A stretch of DNA of 18,442 nucleotides from contig JBBPYR010000101.1 in assembly GCA_038199755.1 (NCBI GenBank), positions 1 to 18,442 on the forward strand. Reading direction: 5' to 3'. Made by a program: the position numbers and the translations under genes. Source of the stretch: JBBPYR01 sp038199755 (GTDB lineage: Bacteria > Chloroflexota > Ktedonobacteria > Ktedonobacterales > Ktedonobacteraceae). This document shows positions 7,380 to 15,522 of this stretch, piece by piece. Below the pieces are notes generated by a model. That model ran no database searches. It was not told the origin of the DNA and saw only the letters and a list, made by a program, of their open reading frames with translations. The stretch's first letter is position 1. The number at the start of each line of letters is the position of its first letter.

Positions 7380-7652
7380 TTAACGTGGCGGGTATTGTGG
7401 CTGTTGTGGTTGCGGCATCTGAGGCTGGGCAATGCGTGCGTCAGCCTCGCTGTTATCGATGGCGGTCTGGAAGCCACAGATGTTGCAACGCGAGATGCTT
7501 TGCTTGCTGAATGGGAAGACGGGGATGAAGAAGAGGGTAAACCAGCGTTGTGAGCGCACGATGGTATGAAATGAGTTTTGGTGGCATTGTGGGCATGGGT
7601 ATTGTAGTTGCCCCATGACGTTGTTGCGAGCACGTGAACCGAGAATAATCAT
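7380..7652 (-). CDS. Small zinc-ribbon protein (zinc_ribbon_15 type)
   Basis: This 90-residue protein has the typical layout of the zinc_ribbon_15 family: an N-terminal MIILGSRAR, a first knuckle CPQC (C20, C23), a conserved aromatic stretch RWFTLFFIPVFPFSK (about 36-50) and a second knuckle CNIC (C56, C59). The four cysteines should bind one zinc ion. A Pro/Gln-rich tail (about 75-90) follows. No molecular function is established for the family. The ATG at 7652 has AAGGAT 9 bases upstream. The gene lies between a convergent methyltransferase gene and the truncated Rpn reading frame upstream on the same strand. Confidence 0.8.
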   Translation of the reverse strand: MIILGSRARNNVMGQLQYPCPQCHQNSFHTIVRSQRWFTLFFIPVFPFSKQSISRCNICGFQTAIDNSEADARIAQPQMPQPQQPQYPPR

Positions 7653-7682
7653 GATAGCTGATCCTTTTCCGCTAATGTATTA

Positions 7683-7940
7683 TCATAATGAAAGTGGCAA
7701 TTGCCCAGAGAGAAGCCTTTTACCTATATGATAATCGTTTCTGCGCTGACATTCAATATGTACGATCAGCGGCCCCTCTGGGATCCTTGCCAAGTACAAG
7801 GCATCGGCAACACGATTATGATTTTTCAGGTTCTCTGAGAGCCGTTGCACAATCTGGCAGTTTGGTAGCATTAAGGTGACAAAGTCTTCTGGATGTTCTT
7901 GAATCAGGCGTTTGAGCATGTCGTCCCATGGTTTTGCCAT
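7683..7940 (-). pseudogene. Truncated Rpn-family PD-(D/E)XK nuclease
   Basis: The 85-residue product begins MAKPWDDMLKRLIQEHPEDF and reaches RVADALYLARIPEGPLIVHIECQ, the core of the Rpn/transposase-associated PD-(D/E)XK nuclease family, with D of VADAL and ExQ of HIECQ as the likely metal ligands. It stops shortly after GKRLL, where full-length relatives continue for more than a hundred residues, so the rest is missing. There is no room for it before the zinc-ribbon gene, which starts 30 bases downstream, so a deletion is likely. I place the start at 7940, after GGGGGGTG; the open frame extends to 8027. An excellent promoter remains upstream. Rpn proteins are linked to mobile elements and DNA cleavage; this fragment is probably inactive. 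Confidence 0.7.
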
Positions 7941-7976
7941 GTATTCGCACCCCCCTATTATATATCTATGCATGGG

Positions 7977-8005
7977 ATTATAACATAGAAAATATGTTCT
8001 GTCGA
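7977..8005 (-). promoter_or_regulatory. Near-consensus promoter of the truncated Rpn gene
   Basis: On the - strand TCGACA (8000-8005), a 17-base spacer (7983-7999) and a perfect TATAAT (7977-7982) match sigma-70 consensus in 11 of 12 positions. The predicted start is near 7970, 30 bases before the ATG at 7940. Confidence 0.75.
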
Positions 8006-8039
8006 GACGAGGATTTCTAAGTTCCACTCATACTTCTTC

Positions 8040-8116
8040 TGCGGGCCTGCGGCCCGCAAGGGGAAAGGGGAGTTGCGAGGACACCTCGCGCTCTGGCAGG
8101 GGATGCCATCCCCTGC
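8040..8116. repeat. Three-hairpin GC-rich repeat-like element
   Basis: Three hairpins follow each other: TGCGGGCC/GGCCCGCA (8040-8058), GCGAGG/CCTCGC (8075-8089) and a 21-base near-palindrome GCAGGGGATG/CATCCCCTGC (8096-8116), joined by G-rich linkers. The cluster starts 8 bases after the 3' end of the large dhaM fusion gene, and may also stop that transcript. Its form suggests a dispersed intergenic repeat, but only one copy is in the window. Confidence 0.55.
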
Positions 8117-8124
8117 ACCCCTTT

Positions 8125-10749
8125 TTATGAATGGTGGGTCTGTGAAAACGCTGTGCAGGAGGCTTCGACCTCTGCGACGGTTTGCAGGCTCATGACTTTT
8201 TGCGTGAAGGTGCGGAGTTCGTTGGTTGTGATTTGTGCAAGGGCGGCACGAACGGTGGGAAGTGCGGTGGGCGTCATGCTTAGCTCGTTGACACCAAGCC
8301 CGACGAGGAGTGGGGCGAGACGTGGATCACTGGCCATTTCGCCACAGACGGCGACGGGTTTTCCGGCGTGTTTTCCTGCCTGGGCTACTTGGCGAATCAG
8401 GCGCAGGACTGCTGGTTGCATGGGATTGTAGAGTGAAGCAAGGGCTGTATTCGTGCGGTCCGCTGCCAAGGTGTATTGGAGGAGGTCATTGGCACCGATG
8501 CTAAAGAAGTCTGCTAGCTCGGCTAGTTCTGTGGCCATGATTGCCGCGGCGGGTACCTCGACCATGATGCCCAAGGGTACATGGGCTGGTAACGCATGCT
8601 GTTGCTGTTGTAGCTCGCTGTAGACGCGTGTAAAGAGTGTACGTATGGTGCGGAGTTCTTCGACTGTGGTGATCATGGGAAACATGATATGTAGATTGCT
8701 GGCAGTGTCGGCGGCAGCGAGGAGCAAGGCGGTTAGTTGTTGTTCGAGTAGTTGTTGGTGGGCAAGATGGATACGAACGCCACGTAAGCCGAGAGCGGGA
8801 TTTGCCTCGTTCATGGGTCCGGTAAAAGCCTGTAAGGAGGCCATCGGTTTATCTGCACCCGCATCCAGCGTGCGTACCGTGATGGGGCGATCGCGCTGCG
8901 TTGTGCCATTGCCGTAAAATGCTTGAAATACCTGCGTGTAGCGTTGCCGTTGCTCGGCCACGTTTGGTAGTGTAGGCGATGAGGCAAATAAAAATTCTGT
9001 ACGGAGCAGGCCGATGCCTTCAGCACCCCATTGGCGGGCCGCTTCTGCTTCGCTTTCGCTGCCGATATTGGCAAGCAGTTGAATATGTTTTTTACCGATT
9101 ACAAGAGGCGCGTGCTGTTGTTGTGCGTTGCTTTTCAAGGTTGCCTGTCGTTGTTGTTGTGCGGTGATGCGGCGAGTGAGGTCTTGTTGTTGTGCCTCTG
9201 TGAGTTGTGTGTACAGCAACCCCTGCTCTGCGTCAAGGCCCAGTAGGGTTCCTGCTTGTATCTGTGTGAGCACTGCCTCGTCAACGCCAGCTATGGCGGG
9301 GATGCCGAGGGCGCGTGCAAGAATGGCGGCATGAGCAGTGGGGCCACCCTGGATGGTGCAGATGCCGAGGACGGTTTCAGGGCGAAGTTGGGCGGTATCT
9401 GTTGGCGTGAGGTCACGTGCCACCAGGATAATAGGCTGGCTCAGCGTGCCTAAGCTGGACTCTGAGGAGGTGTGTGCGCGTAAATGTCGTATTGCTCTGC
9501 CCGTCACGTCGCGTACATCGGCGGCGCGACCTGAAAGCGTTACATCTTTCAATGCCTGTAGAATCATCGCTTGTTCTTCACCTGCTTGTGCCAACGCGCT
9601 GGCCGCGTCAAGGTGCTGATTAGCGATCAGGTCGATGGCGGCATCGAGCAGGAGTGGGTCCTGCAGCATGAGTGCCTGGGCATCGAAAATCGCGGCGTCG
9701 CCTGCACCGATCTTGGCTTGTAATTGTTGGACAAGGGCTTGGAGTTCCGCGACGGTTGTCTGTATAGCCGTATTCAGGCTTGTTTGTTCAGAGGCGACTT
9801 GTTCAGGCGTGATGGTGTGCCGTTCAATGGCGGTGAGTGCGACGGATTGAGAGGTATAGAGGTAGGCGGGACCAAGGGCGACGCCAGGAGAGGTGGAGAT
9901 GCCCTGCCAGGTGGTTTGGCTGCTTGTGGCCGCTGATTTTGTGATGGATAGCTGTGATGATGCGGTGACAGGAGCAGGTGTTGCAACTGGAACTGAATCC
10001 GTTGTTTCGTAGAAGCCAGCTAGGACTAGTTCGCTTAGGGCATCTATTGCTTGTTGGGCATCAGGTCCATCTGCACTGATGGTGATGGTGTCGCCCAGAC
10101 GTGCCGCAAGTGAGAGAATGCCGATCAAACTGGTAGCATTGGTCTGCTGTGCAGCTTTTTGCACGCGAATGGTGGCCTGAAACCGTGCTGCCGTCTGCAC
10201 AAAGAGGCTAGCGGGACGCGCATGAAGACCTGCGGGGTTTTTCAAGGTAAGGTTGATGCTATGCGCAGAGGGTACAGGAGCGGGAGAAGGGGGTGTAGGG
10301 GTAAGTGCTATGGTGCTTTCAGGTTCAGAAACGGGTTTGAGTTGATGCAGTTGCTCTGGATGCGCTGTCTGCTCGGCTGCGGCTTTGACTTCTTGCAGGC
10401 TGTGCCCAATCGAGGCTTCAATAGCCGCGGCTATGGCACCTTCCACGAGTGGCGCAGAGGTGATGGCCACGTGGCTGCGCAGTTCGTCCTCTAAAAGGTC
10501 ACAGGCCATCTCTGTAGAGAGAATTGCGCTCCCCATGTCTAGCAAAATTAAGATGCCCTCTGGTGCATCGATGGTCTGAAGTGCAGCCAGGATCGTATCG
10601 ACGGAGGTGCCCAACACGCCCTCGTTGCCAGCTCCTGCGCCACCAGCAGCGATAATGGGGGTTCTGCCCTGTGCCATTTGTCCCGCGAGTTCCGCTACGC
10701 CCCGTGCGAGTTGTGCGCTGTGTGATACGATAACTAATCCGACTGCCAT
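8125..10749 (-). CDS. dhaM: DhaM-HPr-Enzyme I fusion, PEP-dependent phosphoryl donor for dihydroxyacetone kinase
   Basis: This 874-residue cytoplasmic protein carries phosphate from phosphoenolpyruvate to DhaL. Residues 1-130 are the DhaM EIIA domain, with H10 in IVSHS. A Pro-rich linker follows (about 140-163). Residues 164-250 are an HPr domain with H176 in AGLHARPAS and a Ser-46-like serine at about 207. A second linker leads to a complete Enzyme I (about 280-865): phosphohistidine H473 in GGPTAHAAILAR, then the PEP-binding part with GIGLLRTEFLF, VRTLDAGADKP, NPALGLRGVR, MVEVPAA, SIGANDLLQYT and VCGEMASD with the conserved cysteine C802. E. coli DhaM is about 470 residues with a cut-down Enzyme I. 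Here the whole relay is in one chain and could work without other PTS proteins. AAGGAG lies 6 bases before the ATG. It is the last gene of the cluster, 39 bases after dhaL. Confidence 0.95.
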   Translation of the reverse strand: MAVGLVIVSHSAQLARGVAELAGQMAQGRTPIIAAGGAGAGNEGVLGTSVDTILAALQTIDAPEGILILLDMGSAILSTEMACDLLEDELRSHVAITSAPLVEGAIAAAIEASIGHSLQEVKAAAEQTAHPEQLHQLKPVSEPESTIALTPTPPSPAPVPSAHSINLTLKNPAGLHARPASLFVQTAARFQATIRVQKAAQQTNATSLIGILSLAARLGDTITISADGPDAQQAIDALSELVLAGFYETTDSVPVATPAPVTASSQLSITKSAATSSQTTWQGISTSPGVALGPAYLYTSQSVALTAIERHTITPEQVASEQTSLNTAIQTTVAELQALVQQLQAKIGAGDAAIFDAQALMLQDPLLLDAAIDLIANQHLDAASALAQAGEEQAMILQALKDVTLSGRAADVRDVTGRAIRHLRAHTSSESSLGTLSQPIILVARDLTPTDTAQLRPETVLGICTIQGGPTAHAAILARALGIPAIAGVDEAVLTQIQAGTLLGLDAEQGLLYTQLTEAQQQDLTRRITAQQQRQATLKSNAQQQHAPLVIGKKHIQLLANIGSESEAEAARQWGAEGIGLLRTEFLFASSPTLPNVAEQRQRYTQVFQAFYGNGTTQRDRPITVRTLDAGADKPMASLQAFTGPMNEANPALGLRGVRIHLAHQQLLEQQLTALLLAAADTASNLHIMFPMITTVEELRTIRTLFTRVYSELQQQQHALPAHVPLGIMVEVPAAAIMATELAELADFFSIGANDLLQYTLAADRTNTALASLYNPMQPAVLRLIRQVAQAGKHAGKPVAVCGEMASDPRLAPLLVGLGVNELSMTPTALPTVRAALAQITTNELRTFTQKVMSLQTVAEVEASCTAFSQTHHS

Positions 10750-10788
10750 AATTCGCTCCTTAAAGGAAGAGCATCTATGTACCAGCTT

Positions 10789-11421
10789 TTAGGCTGGCGT
10801 TGCGCATGTTTCGGCGAGGCTGCGTAATATGAGCCAGCTTGATGTTGCACCTGGGTCTTGATGACCAATGCTGCGTTCACCAAGATAGCTAGCACGCCCT
10901 TTACGGGCTTGCATGGGGATGGTTGCCTTCATGCCTTCCTCGGCGGCTGTCGCGGCCCGAGCGGTGATGGTTGCCAGGTCTGCACCTTGCTCTTGTGCCT
11001 CTTTTGCTGCTGTTAGAGCGGGGCCGAGGGCATCGATCATGGTTTTGTCTGCTGGCTGTGCCTTGCCACGAGCGATGATGCCGTTCACAAAGGCCTCAAG
11101 CAGGGCGATGATGTCGGTGGTAGCGAGCGTTTCTTTTCCTGTGACCGCTGCGCCTGCACGCAAGAAGGCTGTGCCATAGAGCGGACCGCTGGAGCCGCCC
11201 ACCGTCGAAACGAGCGTAGAACCGACTGTCTTGAGTTGTGTGGCAATATCCATGCTTGCCATCGTAGGAAATTTTGCACGTACAGCCATGAAGCCGCGAT
11301 CCATGTTGGTGCCGTGGTCAGCGTCTCCAATGGGAGAGTCGAGTTCAGTTAAATATTTTGCGTTCTCGTGTAGTACATCCGCGATGCGGCCTAGCCAGCG
11401 AATGGTATCTTCATTGGTCAT
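10789..11421 (-). CDS. dhaL: Dihydroxyacetone kinase ADP-binding subunit DhaL
   Basis: This 210-residue subunit holds the nucleotide that receives phosphate from DhaM and passes it to dihydroxyacetone bound on DhaK. The metal-binding aspartates are in LDSPIGDADHGTNM (D28, D33, D35). The glycine-rich GGSSGPLYGTAFLRAG and the later SYLGERSIGHQDPGA contact nucleotide in this family. The open frame continues 62 codons further upstream. The ATG at 11421 is chosen because the family starts here and AAGGGA lies about 9 bases upstream. A 95-base gap with a strong hairpin separates it from dhaK, and 39 bases separate it from the dhaM fusion. The presence of DhaM indicates that DhaL keeps ADP as a cofactor instead of using free ATP; this is inferred from context. 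Confidence 0.95.
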   Translation of the reverse strand: MTNEDTIRWLGRIADVLHENAKYLTELDSPIGDADHGTNMDRGFMAVRAKFPTMASMDIATQLKTVGSTLVSTVGGSSGPLYGTAFLRAGAAVTGKETLATTDIIALLEAFVNGIIARGKAQPADKTMIDALGPALTAAKEAQEQGADLATITARAATAAEEGMKATIPMQARKGRASYLGERSIGHQDPGATSSWLILRSLAETCATPA

Positions 11422-11464
11422 GGCGAACTGTCCCTTATCTAAAAATAGAGTAGCATTGATGGAG

Positions 11465-11499
11465 AGAATGCGTGGTAGTAAATTTCTGCCACGCATTCT
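11465..11499 (-). other. Hairpin in the dhaK-dhaL junction
   Basis: Arms 11465-11478 and 11486-11499 pair over 14 bp (one G-U) around a 7-base loop. No T-run follows on the transcribed strand, so it is more likely an mRNA-stability or processing structure than a terminator. It could set different levels of DhaK and DhaL. Confidence 0.55.
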
Positions 11500-11516
11500 G
11501 CCTGCTTCATTATATT

Positions 11517-12518
<1,002 letters not shown>

Positions 12519-12551
12519 AGCATCTCCTTCCCGATGTGAACAGTGGGAACC

Positions 12552-14234
12552 CTAAACAGTGACTTCTGCGGCCATTTGCTGCTCTATAGGCATACGGAAT
12601 GATTCGATCATTTCCTGTTGTTGTGCTGCGGACCATTGCAGCTCTTGTGCCATGAGGGTGGCAACCGTTGCTACCACATTGAGACCGCGTTGGTAGTCTT
12701 CCAGTGTAATGGAAGTGCGACGAGCAAGAATATCATACGGTGTCATAGCCATCTCGTGACGGCAGGCATAGATGACTTCGGCTCGTAGGTATGGCAATTC
12801 ATCGATGAGTCGTGTGCCGAGAGAAGCGTCTTGGGCGACAAGATCAAGGATGGTATCAGCTTCGGTCCCGTAGTTCCTGCTGAGATGGGTGATGATCTCG
12901 TTGTCCAGACCAAGCGTGACGCCGCGTTGCTGTAGTTTCTTTTGCTTGACGGGCCAACCCGCACTTCCCTGTAAAGGAATGCTGGTGGTAGGATGTAGGG
13001 GTTTGGTGTTATCCCGCTTACTGAGCACATCGACGGTGTCTTGTGCCATGCGTCTATAGGTTGTGAGCTTACCCCCTACAATCGAGACGAGGCCCGAGGG
13101 GCTTTGTAAGACTGAGTGCGAACGTGACAACTTTGCGCTAGATTTGCCCACATTGCGTGGTTTGACCAGAGGACGATAGCCAGCGTAGACGCTGATAATG
13201 TCATCTGTTGTGAGATTGACCGAGAGATAGCGGTTAAGGTGATCCAGGAGATAGGCAATTTCATCACGCGTTGCGGTAGGATGGTCTAGATCACCTGTAC
13301 CTGTATCGGTGGTGCCGTAGATAGCGCGATTTTCCCAAGGAACAATAAAGAGGATACGCTTGTCGTCGGTCTCCGGTAAAACGATGGCTGATTTGCCTAT
13401 CTTTAAGCTTTCACGCGAAAAGACCAGATGTACGCCTCGGCTGGGGGAGACACTAATCTGTGACTCGCTTTCGGTGAGCGATTCGACCTGTTCGGCGAAT
13501 ACACCTGTGGCATTGACGATATGACGTGCGCGTATCGTAATATCTTGGTTGTTGAGCTTATCGTGAACGTGGGCCGCGTTGATTTTGCCATTTTCTGTGA
13601 CGAAGGAGGTCACCTCGGCATAGTTTGCAATCGTCGCACCATACTGGGCAGCTGTGCGAATGAGAGTCATGGTGAGCCGGGCATCATTCGTTTGCGCGTC
13701 ATAGTAGACAAAGCCATCTTTCAGCCCCTTGGTGACAAGGGCAGGAGCCAACTCCTGTACCTTCTCGCGGCTAAGATGACTATGACGGTGAATGTTGCGG
13801 CGACCAGCCAGGATATCATACATCCAGAGGCCAATGTCGAGTAAAAAGTTGAGGCCAATACCGCCAGGGGTGGTAAAAGGCATACCGACCGGATGGCGAT
13901 CTCCCTCATAGATAGGTAGGACGAAGGCGACCGGCTCGACCAGAAATGGAGCGTTCTGTAGCAAAAGACCACGCTCAACCAACGCTTCATGCACGAGGAC
14001 AAAATCAAATTCTGGTAAGTAGCGAATACCCCCATGCACAAGCTTGGTTGATTTACTGCTCGTGCCGCTGGCGAAATCAATCTTTTCAACGAGAGCTACT
14101 TTGTAGCCACGAGCAACGGCGTCGAGAGCCACCCCTGCCCCTGTGACGCCGCCACCGATGACCAGGACATCAAACGTTTCGCTATCTAGTCGGGAGAGAT
14201 TGTGCATGCGGGCTGTTGATGATAGTGGTTGCAT
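12552..14234 (-). CDS. glpD: Aerobic glycerol-3-phosphate dehydrogenase
   Basis: This FAD enzyme at the inner face of the membrane oxidises glycerol 3-phosphate to DHAP and passes electrons to quinone. The 560-residue product has the dinucleotide-binding motif VIGGGVTGAGVALDA (about 25-39), the GTSSKSTKLVHGGIRYLP segment that binds FAD and substrate (about 67-84), the middle DAQTNDARL region, and the C-terminal cap domain (about 410-545). The start is uncertain. The ATG at 14234 has no ribosome-binding site in the 9 bases before it, because a 32-bp hairpin lies directly upstream; AAAGGAA sits on the far side of that hairpin. A second ATG at 14207 also lacks a site. glpF ends about 160 bases upstream, dhaK starts 33 bases downstream. 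Confidence 0.96.
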   Translation of the reverse strand: MQPLSSTARMHNLSRLDSETFDVLVIGGGVTGAGVALDAVARGYKVALVEKIDFASGTSSKSTKLVHGGIRYLPEFDFVLVHEALVERGLLLQNAPFLVEPVAFVLPIYEGDRHPVGMPFTTPGGIGLNFLLDIGLWMYDILAGRRNIHRHSHLSREKVQELAPALVTKGLKDGFVYYDAQTNDARLTMTLIRTAAQYGATIANYAEVTSFVTENGKINAAHVHDKLNNQDITIRARHIVNATGVFAEQVESLTESESQISVSPSRGVHLVFSRESLKIGKSAIVLPETDDKRILFIVPWENRAIYGTTDTGTGDLDHPTATRDEIAYLLDHLNRYLSVNLTTDDIISVYAGYRPLVKPRNVGKSSAKLSRSHSVLQSPSGLVSIVGGKLTTYRRMAQDTVDVLSKRDNTKPLHPTTSIPLQGSAGWPVKQKKLQQRGVTLGLDNEIITHLSRNYGTEADTILDLVAQDASLGTRLIDELPYLRAEVIYACRHEMAMTPYDILARRTSITLEDYQRGLNVVATVATLMAQELQWSAAQQQEMIESFRMPIEQQMAAEVTV

Positions 14235-14243
14235 AGCGACCGT

Positions 14244-14320
14244 GAACAGACGGTAGGGCGAGATGGATCGCGCCCGCTCGTAGTAGGTGGGCGCGATCCA
14301 TCTCGCCCTACCATCTGTTC
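14244..14320. repeat. 32-bp inverted repeat (REP-like pair) upstream of glpD
   Basis: Arms 14244-14275 and 14289-14320 pair over 32 positions with one mismatch (14251/14313), around a 13-base loop. Each arm contains a unit of about 25 bases of the form GTGGGCGC...CGCCCTAC that resembles a further unit at 14350-14375, so the structure looks like two REP-type units in inverted orientation. It lies in the mRNA between glpF and glpD, with its 3' base 9 bases before the glpD ATG. Confidence 0.75.
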
Positions 14321-14349
14321 TTCCTTTCTTCTCTGTTAAAGAGGGGTAC

Positions 14350-14375
14350 GTGGGCGCAATTCATGGCGCCCCTAC
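14350..14375 (+). repeat. Third REP-like unit, direct orientation
   Basis: This 26-base unit matches the unit at 14287-14311 in most positions (shared GTGGGCGC, then CAT, then CGCCC and CTAC), with scattered substitutions and one extra C. It can fold by itself (GGGCGC 14352-14357 with GCGCCC 14366-14371). It lies in the glpF-glpD junction, 22 bases from the end of glpF. Confidence 0.6.
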
Positions 14376-14397
14376 GAATAGGTGGAGTCGACGTATG

Positions 14398-15282
14398 TTA
14401 GTCTACGGCTGGTTCCCGTACCGATTCCCCTGTGGTTACAGCGTCACCAGACTTCATGAGTCCGCGTGCAGTGATGACGCGTCCGATAGTGAAGTCATAG
14501 ATGAAGCCACCAACGATACCACCAGCAATGGGGGCAACAATAGGTACCCAGAAGTAGTAGTTATTGGCAGAGAAGCTGTTGAAACCATCAACGAGACCAA
14601 CCCACAGACGAGGGCCGAAGTCACGAGCGGGATTGATGGCATATCCGGTGTTGAGGCCAAATGAGGCACCGATGGCAACGATCAACAGACCAATGATGAG
14701 TGGATTCAAGTTGGCTTGTACTGGCTGATTGCGAGAGTCAGTGATGGCAAAGATCAGGCCAACGAGGAGTGCTGTGCCGATGAATTCATCACCGAAGGCA
14801 CCAAAGAGGCCGACGAACGCTTTCGGGCTGGTATAGAAAACGCCGCCAACGGCACTAGAGAACGTTGAGCCAGAAGGCACGTTGGCGTAGAGCGCGCCAT
14901 TATACACAAAGTATAGAATGGCGGCAGCGACGAATGCGCCAAGCACTTGGGCCAGAATGTAGGCACCAGCTTTATTCCAGGCGAAACGCTTGGTCGCGGC
15001 CAGGGCGAGCGTCACGGCTGGGTTGAGGTGTGCGCCACTGATTGCGCCGGAGACGTAGATACCGAGCATGACAGCGAAGCCCCATCCGAAGATGATAACC
15101 GGCCAGGTGTTTGCGAAAGGCGTTGCCGCACCATTTGCGCCCAATTTGGTGAAGAGAGCGAAGGTGGCGACACAACCATCACCGAACAGGATAAGTACCA
15201 TTGTGCCGAAAAATTCGGCCATCGCCTCGCCGAGAGTCCCGGCGAGAGCAGGGGTCTGCCCTGCCACACGTGTTTGTGCCAT
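14398..15282 (-). CDS. glpF: Glycerol facilitator (aquaglyceroporin)
   Basis: This 294-residue membrane channel of the MIP family lets glycerol diffuse into the cell, where GlpK traps it. The two pore motifs are GAHLNPAV (NPA at 87-89) and YAINPARDFGPR (NPA at 217-219). The aspartate after NPAR is typical of glycerol-conducting members, as opposed to water-specific ones. Six hydrophobic helices can be followed from about residue 15 to 265, and the C-terminal tail is short and polar. The open frame extends 80 codons upstream, but those residues do not look like a membrane protein. The ATG at 15282 is preceded by GGAG about 10 bases upstream. The 240-base gap to glpK holds two hairpins. Confidence 0.96.
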   Translation of the reverse strand: MAQTRVAGQTPALAGTLGEAMAEFFGTMVLILFGDGCVATFALFTKLGANGAATPFANTWPVIIFGWGFAVMLGIYVSGAISGAHLNPAVTLALAATKRFAWNKAGAYILAQVLGAFVAAAILYFVYNGALYANVPSGSTFSSAVGGVFYTSPKAFVGLFGAFGDEFIGTALLVGLIFAITDSRNQPVQANLNPLIIGLLIVAIGASFGLNTGYAINPARDFGPRLWVGLVDGFNSFSANNYYFWVPIVAPIAGGIVGGFIYDFTIGRVITARGLMKSGDAVTTGESVREPAVD

Positions 15283-15439
15283 AGAAGAATTACTCCGTTT
15301 CTGTGCTAAGCAGAGAACAACGACGAATAGATTCAGACTGCTTCGTGTGCTCCATTGCAAGTTAGCACCCTTGACAAAACTGTGATAAAAAGGGACGGAT
15401 GTAGAAGACAGGTCGCAGCGATTTGCATCTGTCATCGCC

Positions 15440-15514
15440 GACCAATGGATAAGCCGCATCCATTGGTCAGGGAGATGGTAGGGCATGGGTAGGATAGAAA
15501 AATACCTCATGCCC
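15440..15514 (-). other. Two hairpins in the glpK-glpF junction
   Basis: GACCAATGGAT/ATCCATTGGTC (15440-15450 with 15458-15468) is a perfect 11-bp stem with a 7-base loop. GGGCATG/CATGCCC (15481-15487 with 15508-15514), extended by GGTA/TACC with a one-base bulge, lies 8 bases after the glpK stop. Neither is followed by a T-run on the transcribed strand, so they probably shape mRNA stability rather than stop transcription. Confidence 0.5.
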
Positions 15515-15522
15515 CTCCTCAC

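Noticed and set aside
8040..8116. Possible CRISPR array
   Set aside because: The three palindromes differ from each other, and there is no repeat-spacer periodicity.
15283..15522. 80-codon N-terminal extension of GlpF
   Set aside because: The extension is not membrane-like, and it covers the intergenic hairpins; the family start at 15282 has its own GGAG.
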